Source of the DNA: Capsicum annuum
Taxonomy: Eukaryota > Streptophyta > Magnoliopsida > Solanales > Solanaceae
Assembly (NCBI RefSeq): GCF_002878395.1
Contig: NC_061119.1
Coordinates: 45,730,033-45,794,032 of the forward strand
DNA length: 64,000 bases
Reading direction: 5' to 3'
This document shows positions 1 through 11,849 of this stretch, piece by piece (the stretch's first letter is position 1; the number at the start of each line of letters is the position of its first letter). The notes beneath the pieces are model-generated. The model did not search any database. It saw only the letters and a program-made list of their open reading frames with translations, and was not told the DNA's origin. The position numbers and the translations under genes were made by a program.

Positions 1-401
1 AAAACCCTAACTTCAAATGTTCTTGGACCACTTTTGGTTTCTAAGAGCTAAAACTACAGACTAACAACTACAATATAGTAAAATCCAATTTCATCAAAGT
101 CTAATGAAAAGAGAAGCAAAATGGTCTATTTATACTATTACATGCCAAATGACAAAACTATCCTTAATGAACTAAAGAGAGGAGGCACCCTTAGAGTGTT
201 GGCTTTCAAAGTGCAAGTCTATCTTTCCTTTGTAGAATGTAGACTATTCAAATCCCTTATTCACAAATCAAGGCATTCCCTCTCTTGGCCGAATCCACAA
301 CCCCTTCACAAACATTCAAGTGCATGAACAAAGCTTGTAGTTATTGAAGTTCCTTAGCTTGACTCCCTGTAAAAGGTCTTGAGGGATTTATACTTGTATC
401 A
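1..401 (-). repeat. 3' LTR of gypsy element 1 (left end cut by window)
   Basis: This is the downstream LTR of the minus-strand Ty3/gypsy element that fills the first 7.4 kb. It aligns almost base for base with 7022-7425, with small indels and scattered substitutions, and ends in ATCA at 398-401 next to a purine-rich tract. About 284 bases of the LTR lie left of the window. The reading frame of pol runs on into this LTR: the frame encoding a TxSQAKELQ-like tail is open in the right LTR but here has a Gln-to-stop change and an Arg-to-Gly change. A TATAAATA box on the minus strand is at 127-134. The small plus-strand ORF here recurs in the other LTR and is not a gene. Confidence 0.93.
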
Positions 402-413
402 CCCTCTCCATAT
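402..413 (-). other. Polypurine tract of gypsy element 1
   Basis: On the minus strand this reads ATATGGAGAGGG, immediately 5' of the TGAT that opens the LTR. A purine tract at this place primes plus-strand DNA synthesis in LTR retrotransposons. The position next to the LTR boundary is seen directly; the function is family knowledge. Confidence 0.75.
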
Positions 414-1490
414 TGAAGAGAGTTTGTCCTCAAACCTGCTGATTCATCAACACCAAGAGTGTCCAAGGGTGAGAGATCACAAATATTGAACGCATTGTGA
501 ACTTGTTAATCTAAAGGTAGATCGATTTGGTAAGCATTGTCGTTGATCCTTTTGAGCACTTGGAATGGTCCATCACCTCTTGGTATGAGCTTAGCCTTCT
601 TTGGTTTGGAAACCGATCTTTCCTTAGGTGTACCCACACCTAGTCTCTGGGTTCAAGTACAAGTCTCCTTCTTCCTTTGTTTACCCTTTTTGCAACTTTT
701 TGGTTCTTCTTTTCAAGCTTGAGCCGCACTCTTTCATGCATCTTCTTCATTGCCTCAATTCTTTTGCATCCATCTAGGCTTATCATAAAATCACTAGACA
801 AAGGGGTAATATCCAAGGGGGTAGCCATAAATATACTCAAAGGGAGTCATTTCTGTACGTGAGTGTATTACCTGATTGTATGCAAATTTCACCAAGGGTA
901 GGTGATCTTTCCATGAAGCTATTTTACCTTTAACCATAGAACATAGCATAGATCCTAAGGTTCTATTTACTACCTCCATTTGGCCATCGATTTGTGGGTG
1001 GCAAGACGTCGAGAAAAGCAACTTCGTTCCAAGCCTACCCCACATGGACTTCCAAAAGAGACTTAGAAACTTTGAGTCCCTATCACTCACAATAGTAATT
1101 GGGATCCCTTGAAGCTTTACAACATGTTCAAAAAATAATGAAGCTACACTAGGAGCATCCTCAGTTTTAGCACATGGAATGAAATTAGCCATTTTGGAGA
1201 ATCTATCAACAACAACAAAAATGCTATCTCGACCCTTTCTAGTCCTTGGCATCCCTAAAACAAAGTCCATGGATATATCGAACCAAGTTATAAGGGGAGT
1301 GGGAGGTGTGGTGTAAAATCCTTGAGCTAGGAGGCGAGATTTCACACTTCGGCAATCTATTCATTGGCCACAAACTTTAGCAACATCTTTGCACATTTTG
1401 GGCCAATATAATTGCTCCTCTAAGATACCCGAGGGTCTTTTCAACCCCAAAATACCCCATGAGGCCACCATCATGTGACTCTCTCACAAA
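402..1490 (-). pseudogene. Integrase of gypsy element 1
   Basis: Integrase inserts the reverse-transcribed copy into the host chromosome. The zinc-binding region (about 1490-1340) keeps the first His and a GGLMGYFG segment, but the second His of HHCC appears replaced by Tyr and the Cys part is frameshifted. The core (1345-794) keeps all three catalytic acids in SMDFVLGMP, VSDRDSKF and QMEVVNRTLG. The C-terminal part continues in another frame at 840-640 (SDFMISLDGCKR, then RRLVLEP) and can be followed to the LTR. I see no chromodomain. The tail running into the LTR resembles CRM-type chromoviruses, but I hold that lineage call weakly. Frameshifts make it non-functional. Confidence 0.9.
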
Positions 1491-1649
1491 AAATTCCCTC
1501 CATGAACTAGAAGGAACACACAACCTCCTTCCTTTGAACAAATAACCATCAAACCGAGAGTAGGAGGAATTGACATTCTCTTTAAGCCATCGGTCCCTTC
1601 CCCACTCTTCACATTTCCTAAAAATAGGAGAAAAGGTAGGATCCTAGGG

Positions 1650-2186
1650 TTACAATATTCGCAAGCTATCAAATCCCATAAACTTCGAAGATAAGGTAGC
1701 AACAAGCACATGCTTTCTAGACAACGCATCAGCAACAACATTTTTCTTTCCCTTTTTGTAATGAATTACATAAGGGAAAGTCTCAATAAACTCAATCCAC
1801 TTAGCATGAAGCCTATTCAACTTGTATTGAATCTTAAGGTGTTTTAATGATTCATGATCCATTTGTATCACAAACTCCTTAGTCCACAAATAATGTTGCT
1901 AATTTCCCAAAGCTCTAACAAGGGCGTACAACTCTAAATCATAAGTTGAATAATTAAGAGTTTACCCTTTGAGATTTTCACTAAAATAAGCAACGGGATT
2001 GCCTTCTTGCATCAAAACATCCCCAATACCAACCTTACTAGCATAATACTCAAGTTCCAACATCTTATCAAAATCGGGCAATTGCAACAAAGGTGCCGAG
2101 ATGAGCGTAGCTTTCGAGGCTTCAAAAGCCTTAGCTTGCTCATCACCCCACTTAAAGGGTTGGTATTTTCTAATAAACTCGGTCAA
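1650..2186 (-). pseudogene. RNase H region of gypsy element 1
   Basis: RNase H removes the RNA template during reverse transcription. Two open pieces (2186-1962 and 1889-1650) cover the domain. The first has the connection sequence FIRKYQPFKW followed by an ALL-to-ASKVGIG active-site strand in which the first catalytic Asp (usually DAS or EAS) reads YAS. The second has [10 protein letters not shown] and [10 protein letters not shown], both hallmark motifs. Between them an in-frame stop sits where the family has Trp before QHYLW, a G-to-A change. Confidence 0.88.
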
Positions 2187-2199
2187 GGGGTCTGTTATG

Positions 2200-3342
2200 A
2201 AGCTAAAACCCTTGACAACCTCCTATAAAAGCTCACCAACCCATGAAAACTTTAGATTTCTCCAATAGTCTTAGGGGCCGGCCAACTTCATAAGAGTCTA
2301 TCTTGGATTCATCCACTTCCATACCCCTTGAGCTCAAAACAAAACCCAAGAAAACCACTTTATCAATACCAAAAGAACACTTCTCTATGTTGACATACAA
2401 CTTCTCCTTTCAGAGCACATCAAAAACACACCTCAAATGCATCACATGATCATCAATAGATTTACTATATACCAATACATCATCAAAGTAAACCACCACA
2501 AACTTTCCAATATAAGGTTTCATTACATGATTAATTAGCATTATAAAGGTGCTAGGAGCATTGTTAAGGCCAAAGGGAATGGCCAACCACTCATATAGAC
2601 CAAATTTGGTCTTGAATGCGGTCTTCAACTCATCACCGAGTTGCATACGAATATAGTGGTAGCCACTCCTAAGATTGACTTTAGAAAACACATAATCACC
2701 ATGGAGATTATCTAACATATCATCTAGACTAGGGATAGGATGACGATACCTTATAGTGATTTTGTTGATGGCTCTATAATCAACACACATGCGCCAAGTT
2801 CCGTCTTTCTTTGGTACCAAAAGCATCGCGACAGCACACAGACTCAAACTTTCTTTGATGTAGCCTTTGTTGAGAAGCTCCTTAACTTGTCTTTCAATCT
2901 CCTTAGTGTCCATGGGATTGCTCCTATAAGCTGGTTTGTTTGGAAGTTGTGAACCTGGCACCAAATCAATTTTGTGCTCAATTCCATAAATTGGGGGCAA
3001 TCCTTGTGGTAATTCTTGTGGGAATACATCATCAAACTCCTGGAAAACAAGTGAAATAGAAGGGTAAAGAGAATAAGAAAAAGTAGAAAAAGAAGAAGAG
3101 ACATTAGTATTAAGGGCATGAGCTAGGGGGAGCATACGAGTGTCCATGTATTGTTCCTTTAATAAATCCTTCCTCCTAGCCAACATAACCATGGGTCCTT
3201 GACACTTTTGAGCCTTAGAATCAGAAACTTCCCCCTTAGAAGAGGTAGAACCCGAGACCTCCCCCTTTTGCCTCTTTTCAGTTTCTTGTCTTTTGCTCCC
3301 TTTTTCTTTCAACTCTCTTAATATTTGATGTATCTCATTCAC
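2200..3342 (-). pseudogene. Reverse transcriptase of gypsy element 1
   Basis: The 310-codon piece at 3342-2410 is a nearly complete Ty3/gypsy RT. It has a low-complexity linker of about 100 residues, then LVPKKDGTWRMCVDYRAINK, SKVNLRSGYH, LAIPFGLNNAPSTF and YFDDVLVYSK. The YFDD box is intact, but the first catalytic Asp, normally in a DLRSGYH motif, is Asn here (codon at 2674-2676). That change alone should kill the polymerase. Frameshifts downstream of 2410 lead into RNase H. It lies between the protease and RNase H remnants, in normal Ty3/gypsy order. Confidence 0.93.
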
Positions 3343-3360
3343 TTGGAAGGGTTATAGTGG

Positions 3361-3882
3361 GTGTAATGTGAACTTCTCCCCATCATGCACAAGTGATTAA
3401 GTGTTCAACCTCCCATCATTCTTGGTATATTTGTCATATTTCCATGGTCTACGAAGTAGCAAATGGCACGCTTACATTGGAATGACATCACAATAAACTT
3501 CATCACGGTAGTTTCCTACCATGAACTTGATCATGTATTGTCGGGTCACTTTTAACTCACCACATTCATTGAGCCATTGTAGTTTGTAAGGATTAGCATG
3601 AGGAGTGGTAGGAATTTTCAAGAAATCTACCATTGTAGAACTAGCAACATTTGTGCAACTTCCACTAACGATCACCATAGTACATACCCCTTCCTTAATC
3701 AAGCATTTGGTGTGAAACAAGTTCTCTCTTTGGCTCGGATCTTCAAGCTCCTTACTTACCATAGACCTCCTTACCACATAATTAGGAACTAGACACTCTC
3801 CATCTTGTGGCCAAGTGTCTTCTTTCTCACAATCATCATAAGTAGTTTCGGGTTCACCATCACAAAACTCTCCATTAAGCAC
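3361..3882 (-). pseudogene. Aspartic protease of gypsy element 1
   Basis: The retropepsin cleaves the polyprotein. The piece at 3882-3472 contains LFHTKCLIKEGVC, the active-site strand, and LKIPTTPHANPYKLQWLNEC. The catalytic motif, usually Asp-Gly-Gly-Ser or Asp-Ser-Gly-Ser, reads Val-Ser-Gly-Ser here (Val codon at 3667-3669), so the catalytic Asp is lost. Past CDVIPM an in-frame stop precedes ACHLLL, the conserved second half, and another stop follows in the NT-SLVHDG segment. It is clearly dead. Confidence 0.88.
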
Positions 3883-3959
3883 ACCAACATCATCAACCTC
3901 AGGTTCAAGCTCAACTTCCTCACCTAAGTATTACAACCTACTTTCTCTTAGGATCACAT

Positions 3960-5485
3960 TCCTATGAGTAGCACACTCACTTGCCCGAAGACCCCATCCT
4001 TGACACTTGAAACATTGAAGGCCTTTCGGATTAGGAGTAGAAAGCTTATTACCTTCGGGTCTTGTGGGTTATTTTGGCACTTGTTTGACCTCAGATTGCT
4101 TGAAAAAAGTTGAGGGTTCCTTACCTTTACCTAAACCCAAAACTTGCTGATTTAAACCTTTGGAGTGGACCCAACCCGAATTGGGTGTTTGGAGTTTTGG
4201 CTTGTACCTTTCTTTGTTCTCTTTCTCAATTTCCATGGTGGCTTGGAAGACTTCCACCTTGGTTCCAAACTTGTGAAGAGTCAAATGGGAGGAGATGTCC
4301 TTATTCAACCCAACCTTGAAGCGAATATCATCATGTTGCACTTGTTCACCTCTATGGTCAAGTTTCAAGACAAGTTGTTGAAATTGGTCATTATAGGCCA
4401 TGACACTCTTGTTTCCTTGACTTAGATTGTAAATATTGGCAAGAAGCTCATGCCTATAATGGTACGGTACATATCTTCCCTCATAACTCTCTTCTACATC
4501 TCCCAAGTAGGTGGTTGGCCATCAATCAACACATCATCAAATCTTTTGATGTAATCCCACAAAGTGTTTGCATATCCTTCAAAGTGAACAATAGCATAGC
4601 AACTTTTCTTTTCTTCAGAAAGGTCATTCACTTGAAAAATCTTTTCACAAGCGGATTTCCAAGCTAAGTACACTTCCGGATCACTCTCACCTTTGAAAAT
4701 TGGAATGCCAACCTTTATTGAATTAATGCCAATGTCCTGAATGCTTGGTTGGTCACCATGCCCATGCCTTGCATCTCGCCCCCGGGGTCTACCATAAGGC
4801 CCTCTTTGATCATGTCTTGCCCTCATTTCTTCTTCAAACTAATAGTCATCATTAGAAACATTATAACCTTCTTTCTCCCCTCTACCATAATCCTCAATTT
4901 GAATCGGCGGGTTTCGGATTTGAGGCCTTTGGGGAAGTGGGTTTGGTATTTGGTTATGTGGTACTTGAACTTGTGGCATTGGAGGTGGTGGATGGTGAGG
5001 TATTTGGTACATTGGATTTGGTATTTATAAGTGGTATTTTGTGGAGGTATTTGGTTTGGATTTGGTGGTAGAGTTTGAGTTCCAAGTCCCTCTTGTTGGA
5101 ATTGGTTCATTTGGTGAGGTATTGGCCTTTGTAGGGTCCCGTTAGGAGAGGTTTGGGATTGGTTTAGTGGCTGATATTGTGGAGCTCTTGGAGGATTAAA
5201 CATTTGGTGGAGGGTTTCGGGTGTTATAGTCATGGAAGAGTTATTGGCTTGGACACTAGAGAATGCATGGTAGGGATTAGGAGTAGAAGGTTGTGAGTTC
5301 CTCCTACTTTTAACACAATCAAGTCTTCCACTTAAAGTAGAAATTTCACCCTTCATTGTCACTATTTCACTCCTCAAGGCATCATGATTTTCTTCCATTT
5401 TTTGACCCAAGGCATCAATCCGAGCCATCAAGGCTCCAATAGCATCATTTCCCAAAGGTTGGGAAGTAGTACCTTCGGATTCCAT
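3960..5485 (-). pseudogene. Gag of gypsy element 1 with damaged zinc knuckle
   Basis: Gag packages the element RNA. The likely start is the Met at 5485 (MESEGTTSQPLGND), which opens a predicted coiled-coil (ALMARIDALGQKMEENHDAL), rather than the upstream in-frame Met at 5551 in a hydrophobic stretch. A Gln/Pro-rich linker follows. After frameshifts and a CAG-to-TAG stop near 4840, the core gag domain is read at 4826-4494 and 4506-4069 (PEVYLAWKSACEKIFQ, YANTLWDYIK, LLANIYNLSQGNKSVMAY). The zinc knuckle at 3973-4014 has the C-X2-C-X4-H-X4-C spacing but Leu in place of His. Confidence 0.88.
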
Positions 5486-6722
5486 GGAAAATGTACCTAA
5501 AAAGTGCAAAAAAAAAACAGCAAGCAAACAACCTACAAAACGAGCAAACAAGTTAGTTCAAAAACCTCACTTCACTCACACTCAACGTCACCTCACACTT
5601 GGCTTCACAAGCGTTGGAGAATCGGCAATACTTGGCAAGTTACTTGAGAGGCGAGAAGCTTTGAATAAGAATTGATTTTTTTTGAAACGACTCAAAATAA
5701 GTGATGCACGAACTTGAACAAACAATATACTACGACTTGAAAACGAGAAAAGCACACAAAAAATCGGAGACACGAAATAAATGAACTCTAAACTAATTAC
5801 CAACCTAGTAGGTACTTACTAGTTTGCTAATTAGTGATAAAATTAACTTAAAAGAAACTAGAATAAAAAAAATTAGAAACTAGGAAATTTAATTTTAGAG
5901 TCGAATTTTGGTTGAACACAAGTGATGATGTGGCACTTCGTGGTTGGTTGTCACTTTTTAAAATTTCAAATTTCCCAAAACATAATTTCGGCCAAGTATC
6001 AACTTTGGAAGAAGAATTTTCAGATTTGAGGGGGTAAGTAAACAATTTGGAGCCCTTTTAAGCCTCTAAATGAAATGGTCCCCCCCAATTAATTACAAGT
6101 GTACTTGATTTGTCCTTTGGTCCCCCCTTTCTTTTGGATGGATTAGGAATATACTACGGAATATTCTTGGACAAACAACAAGAACACTCTTTTTTCCCCC
6201 TTCTTTTGGATCAAACAAACACATTGAATATTCTTCTTCACTAAGATATGAAGATCATGGATGAACAAGATGAATATTCAAGTGTTGACCAAGTTTGACC
6301 AATAAGCAAATTAACTCCAAATCTGAATTTTCTTTTAGACCTAGGTTCCTTAGGCCAAAACAAACACAACCAACATAAAATCAGCCAAAAAATGCCACAA
6401 ACAAGATGACCAAAAATGAGACCCCACCTCAAAATCTTCAAACAAAGCACAACAATGGTGGATCTAGCTCAAATTCAAGCAAACTTCACTCTAAAAGTAG
6501 ATCTAGACACTTTTAGTGTTAGAGAACAAGAATCTAATACTAGAAACTATCAAAACATAATAAAAACTTGTAGATCTAACTTGGGAATTTCGGATCTACA
6601 ACAAACAACAAGATAACACAATTTTTTTTTTGAGATTTTCGGATTTTTGACTCTTTTTGTAGGATTTTCTTAATAAGAACACTAAAACCAAGATTTAGGG
6701 ATGTTGGAACAACCCTAACCAA
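5486..6722 (-). other. Leader of gypsy element 1, non-coding
   Basis: About 1.2 kb between the primer binding site and gag. It is AT-rich with no ORF that looks real. This is the expected place for the untranslated leader and packaging region of the element RNA. The short minus-strand ORFs at 5803-5588, 6045-5848 and 6450-6241 show no motif I recognise. Confidence 0.7.
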
Positions 6723-6735
6723 GGCTTTGATACCA
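6723..6735 (-). other. tRNA-Met primer binding site of gypsy element 1
   Basis: On the minus strand this reads TGGTATCAAAGCC, matching the 3' end of plant initiator tRNA-Met apart from an A in place of G. It sits two bases inside the LTR edge at 6738. It fixes both the orientation and the inner LTR boundary. Confidence 0.9.
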
Positions 6736-6737
6736 AA

Positions 6738-7425
6738 TGATAGCCTAAATACTACCAAACAAACGAAATTGGCAACTAAGATGCAAATTCCATCAACCAA
6801 AGAAAGAGGAAACAACACATAGAATGCAGATAAAGAAGAGGATTACTTGAAATTGAAAGATAGATAGAAAGACCTTTACCCTTATCAAGTGATTAGCACT
6901 AGAAGATGTTTCAAATCTTCAAACACACTTCACAAACAAGAGTTCAAACCTTCCTCTTTGGTGACCCAAAGGAAACACTCTTCCTCAAACCACTTTTCTT
7001 GCCATATTATCCAAAACAAGTAAAACCCTAACTTCAAATATTGTTGGACCACTTTCAGATTCTAAGAGCTAAAACTACAGACTAAAAATTACAATATATG
7101 ATTAATATTCAATTTTATCAAAGTCTAATGAAAAGAGAAGCAAAATGGTCTATTTATACTATTACATGCCAAATGACAAAACTACCCTTAATGAACTAAA
7201 GAGAGGAGGCACCCTTAGAGTGTTGGCTTTCAAAGTGCAAGTCTATCTTTCCTTTGTAGAATGTAGACTCTTCAAATCCCTTCTTCACAAATCAAGGCAT
7301 TCCCTCTCTTGGCCGAATCTACAACCCCTTCACAAACATTCAAGTACATGAACAAAGCTTGGAGTTGTTGAAGTTCCTTGGCTTGACTCCTTGTAAAAGG
7401 TCTTGAGGGCTTTATACTTGCATCA
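6738..7425 (-). repeat. 5' LTR of gypsy element 1
   Basis: This is a 688-bp LTR with TGAT...ATCA ends. On the minus strand it begins at 7425 and ends at 6738 next to the primer site. It pairs with 1-401. The flank at 7426-7430 is TAAAC, one side of the presumed 5-bp target duplication; the other side is outside the window. A pol-compatible frame encoding a TRSQAKELQ-type tail is open through the outer part. Confidence 0.93.
7151..7158 (-). promoter_or_regulatory. TATA box in 5' LTR of gypsy element 1
   Basis: The minus strand reads TATAAATA, a perfect plant-type TATA box, and the same box is kept in the other LTR at 127-134. It would place the transcription start roughly 30 bases toward lower coordinates. 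The activity is inferred. Confidence 0.65.
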
Positions 7426-8327
7426 TAAACCGAACGGGATTAGGTTTCCACATTGTCCTCCTTCAGTTGGGCACAAAAATCCCAATTTTGATAGTCATCG
7501 TATCACGATCATGGGCTCATTGCTATTAACCTGCGAAGTGGTTTAATCGTGCTGAGATTCTGGAAATTGACAACTGCAGATTTGTTTTTCACCACAACGC
7601 GGTGCCTCCTTCATCGCTATTAGGACTGTAAAGCGGTGGGTAACTATTTTGGGTCCCTTTTGAATCCAGAGGTGGGTGGCACGCACCACTATTACGTTCC
7701 CACAATCCTCATGTGCCCTGGATATTCCAGGTGTCCAAATTACATTAAATTTGTGTATTGTGCTTCCGTGATCCATTCTAAGCCTTTTTGAGTTATTTTC
7801 ACTTAATTTGAAGCATGTAAATCCTTCATATATCATCATAATCCATTAAATAAGCACCCTATATCATTAAAAAAAATTTAGTGCTTAAAACAATGTAACA
7901 TCCTCAAAGGTGAACTATAAATAACGATCTAAGACTAGGCTTGCCTACGTTGATCTTAAGCTTATTGTCTTGACTCTTGTATTGATTCAATTTACCTTTA
8001 ACATTATGACCAAGTTTTTTCACATATATATACACAATAACAACCATAGGAACTCATTAAATACATTAGAACCCAACACGATAGGCTAGACAAATACCTA
8101 GCTCAAGCTAGTCACACTAGTTTTCTCGATTGAATTCTAAATGATCAATTTGAATCAATACTCATGTGAAAATACCAGTAAACATTGTAAACACATACAT
8201 GGAAACTTAGATGCATATTTATCTAATTATCAACATATTAAACACATGAATCATCCTCAAAACAAGGCTAAAAAGGCTAGAATAGTAATGTTAGAATGCA
8301 TAAATTAACCCAATATCAACAGACCCA
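7426..8327. other. LTR-like debris, no gene
   Basis: The part up to about 7850 has the texture of a chromovirus LTR fragment (GC-richer segments around 7490-7720). A TGTAACATCC start typical of gypsy LTRs is at about 7892. The paired ends are not found, so neither unit can be bounded. The 98-codon minus-strand ORF at 7839-7543 shows no family resemblance. Confidence 0.4.
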
Positions 8328-10066
8328 ATGGTGGAGTTAATAAAGAAGGAATTGGCTGGAGAAACAACCATAAGAAGAGAATTTAGATGAGGTCATCCTA
8401 ATGTTGAGGCTCTTCATGGCCAATATACTGTAATAGATCTGGGTGCTATTTTTTGAGGTGTTGCTGGTGGAGTTGTTGATATTGGTGGCAGGCATGCTGA
8501 TGCCACTGCCAGTTGTGACAATGAGCATGTTGATGCTCAAGAAAAATAAATATATTTGAAAACACCCCTTTCGTAGATCCCTCCCACCCTTACACAGGTC
8601 CCTCTCACTCTTACACTAGTCCCTCTCGCCCTTTTTCACCCTCATATTCTCGTTATAAATACGAATAGTGTAAGGACAGCCAAGATAAAATCTTTGAAAA
8701 ATTAGAGGCTATTACTAAATTTGTTGAAGAATTGAAATCCAAGAGAGGTGTTACACCATCCAAGAAGGTGAGAGAGCCATACACTCCTATAGTGGCAGTT
8801 GGGAGGAAAAAAATAGCAATTAGCCAAGTACTCTCCAATCAAAAATAAAAAAAATTACAACTCCCCCCTCTCCAAAAGTTTTTGAAGTTCAGGGGCTATT
8901 TAAGAAGGTAGATATATATGCAGAAATTAGCGCTAAAGAGAATAGGGGTCTGTAATGTGCCAATAATGCCAAGCAAGGAAGACAAGATTAACCCATCCAT
9001 ACTTTTTCTGCCCAAAACTTTGAGAGTATTATAGATATGCATATGCAGTACGTGGATAAGGTAAGTTTACTTTTCCTAAGCTAAACTTCTAATCTACTCC
9101 ATGAAGAAGAAGCTACACAACTGATGTATCATCTGTTGCAATAACTATATATTATGGTGCAACTTATGGTGGTTCTATTGCAACATATTACCCATCTCTT
9201 GCATAAGTTACGTTAGTTGGGTAATCCGTGAACAGATTTAGAGAACCCTCTACAACAGATGGACCATCCGTTTCATATTTCCACTATGTTTTCCTTCTTT
9301 ACAATTACTAACCTATGTTTAAATGACTTATTATATCATAGTATATTGAAGAAATTCTCTGCCTCATGAGGGGCAGGCAATTAGCGTAACCGAAAGCTTA
9401 TGATGCTTATGATAGGATAATGAACCTCAACTTCTATAAGAATTTTAAAGATAGGTATGATGATCTCAGTAAGAGAGCATCAATTCCCAGTGGCGCAGGA
9501 TTTTATTCATTAGTTTTTGGGTTTCAATGGGATGAATAAATAGTAAAATATGTTAGAGAGTAGAAGCCAAATCCACACAACGAGAGATGAACCTAGGCAA
9601 AGAGAATTCTTGGAGTCATAAATGTGGATAACATACATTATCGAGCTGTTGAGATACTACTTGAGGAGGGAAAGATCAAGGTTTATGACTACAACTTACC
9701 TGCCTTGGACAAGGCTGATTTGCTATCCACATGTAGCCACTGTTGGAGTTGTTCCCCATCTTGTTGAGGCAGAGTAAACTGATAGATCATTTGACAGTGA
9801 AAGTGTTGATGAAGCTACCTTGGGATTTTAAAGGGCAAAACAAGGACATAGACCTTCAAAAAATAAAACCGATGCCACGTGCGGGTTACACGCGCTTACA
9901 CACATCGAATGTTTGTTGACCATCAAAAAAATGACCGAGCCAATAACTTTTCTATGCGACAACACTGTGGCAAACATGCAAGAGGTCTGGGATTATGGGG
10001 TACTAACTGGACTCTTGGAGCCTTTGTATAAAGAAGAGCCTGTGAAATACCAATTTTTTATTTCAA
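8328..10066 (+). pseudogene. Ulp1-like (C48) cysteine protease, transposon-associated, copy 1
   Basis: The fragment resembles the Ulp1-type SUMO protease domain proteins carried by plant Mutator-like elements. From an ATG at 8328 it reads through a stop (probably CGA to TGA) into GHPNVEALHGQYTV. It continues at 8686-8849 (DKIFEKLEAITKFVEEL, then SKRGVTPSKKVREPYTPI), at about 9409-9540 (RIMNLNFYKNFKDRYDDL) and at 9600-9700 (VINVDNIHYRAVEILLEEG, VYDYNLP). It ends with TDATCGLHALTHIEC at about 9873-9917, leading into the 68-codon ORF at 9913. The His, Asp and Cys in NIHYRAVEI, VYDYNLP and DATCG match the catalytic positions I would expect. Frameshifts break it. Confidence 0.72.
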
Positions 10067-10340
10067 GTCGCTTCACTTTACATGCTTTACGTATAGTGGC
10101 AATTTTTTTTGTCGGATGAAAGTTGAATTTTTTATAATGCAACAGATTGTCTATCTGTTGTAAAATATATTCTATATGTTCTGACTGATAGTTTATCTAT
10201 TTCAATAGGTTGGTCATCTATTGCATTATATCGATGTTTCAAAGTCTTATCTGTTGCAATAATGGGAACACCTATTTGATAATTTCCAACAGATGACCTA
10301 CATGTTGCAACATATGACTAAATCTATTTTATATTTTTCA
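10059..10340 (+). repeat. Direct repeat, copy 1
   Basis: The sequence from TTTATTTCAAGTCGCTTCAC onward closely matches 11204-11460, with small indels. It begins at the end of the Ulp1-like reading frame of copy 1. The pair encloses about 0.86 kb. Confidence 0.8.
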
Positions 10341-11203
10341 GTAATTACGCTTGATATCCACGTGCTCAACAACACCAAACCAGTAGCAAATACAAATACA
10401 CCACAATGAAAATTTCAGCAATTAGGCTTGAATATCCATGTGCCCAACAACACCAAACCAGTAGCAATAATTCCAACAATATAGTATCTTCTTGCTCGAT
10501 TTTGTTTCTCTTCAAAAGCCTTGAATTTCTTCAACAAACCCCAGATTACACGATTAGATTGTGAAATGTGTCATTTTTCATACCAATCAAAGTAATCACA
10601 TCCACCCAACTTCTATAAAAACAAGATCAAAATTACAAACTAATCACAAGTCAATAATTAATCAACTAATTAAATAAAAAAATATTACCTTTGAAATCTT
10701 TCAAGTAAAAAACCTACGACCTGGATTTTGTTGAGTTCAAGAAGTCTTCAATAGAGATTTATGACCACACTTACAATATCAAAAATATTTATCACAAAAA
10801 AAAGTGGAAGATGAGCTCGACATTGTCAGGTTCAGTTGGAGAAAATGAAAAAAATATGCAAAAAATCAAATACAAATAATTTGAAGAATTTAGATAAAGA
10901 AGAAAAGATGACGAAAAAGAATATTTGAAAATTTAGGGTTACATTTTAGGAAAAAGATTATATATAAGACAATGGAGGAAAAATAATCACTGGGGGCCAA
11001 ATCAGATGCCAAGTCAACAAAAATAGGGGTTTAATGAGCCTTGGCTTCCTGAATTACTCGCGAGCTACCAATAGGGCAAAAAGTGCCAAACTGACAAATT
11101 TGATGCCTATTTTAGGTGTTTAAAATGAACACTGTCTACTTGAGGTGCCAAAGTGAAAAATCGCTGTAACATTAGGTGCCTGTTGATGTGTTCCACCTTG
11201 TTT
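10341..11203. other. Segment between direct repeats, with a ~78-bp tandem duplication
   Basis: There is no ORF. A unit containing CCAACAACACCAAACCAGTA-like sequence occurs twice (about 10335-10412 and 10413-10475, the second incomplete). The region 10990-11190 has a repeated GCCAAA/TGCC vocabulary that may be a transposon end, but I could not find a paired inverted repeat. Confidence 0.5.
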
Positions 11204-11460
11204 ATTTCAAGTCACTTCACTTTATATGTAGTGATAATTTTTTATGTCTAATGAAAGTTGAATTTTTTTTATAATGTAACAGATTGTCTAACTGTTGTAA
11301 CAAATATTCTACCTGTTTTGATACATAGTTTATCTGTTACAATAGGTTGGTCATCTGTTGCAATAGTGGGAAGACCTGTTTGATAATTTCTAATAGATTA
11401 CCTACATATTGCAACATATGTCTAAATTTGTTTGATATTTTCCAACAGATATATCGTCTG
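11204..11460 (+). repeat. Direct repeat, copy 2
   Basis: This matches 10059-10340 (see that entry): TTTATTTCAAGTCACTTCAC, then AGTTGAATTTTTTTTATAA and the same series of CTGTTGCAA-type motifs. Divergence is moderate, so the duplication is not recent. Confidence 0.8.
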
Positions 11461-11849
11461 TTGCAATAGACACCTTATCTGTTGCAATATTTGAATCTAA
11501 TATTCTATTTCAATTAATAAGTTCAAATCTAAGGATGAAATAAAATTCATAGACAAAATAAAATAGATCGAACCCTTCAGAAATTACATAAAATAAATCA
11601 ACAAATAAATGAAATGTAAGAAAATTATTATGGGTACAGATCTCAACAAATAAATTAATAATTTAAGTTTTGATGCCAACAATTCCTAAGGAGTGGTAAG
11701 GTTATTACTTTAATAGACTTAATATATAAAGATCTACTTAATATGGACAAGTTGTTATTCATTCGATGCTATCAAATTAGGCTTTGGACATCGTAGATCT
11801 TTAATGTTGCTTGTGTATTGTTTTTGCACTTTCACTTCTCTATAATTCC

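Noticed and set aside
121..327. 68-codon ORF repeated at 7145-7351
   Set aside because: It lies in both LTRs, antisense to the element, and is conserved only because the LTRs are copies.
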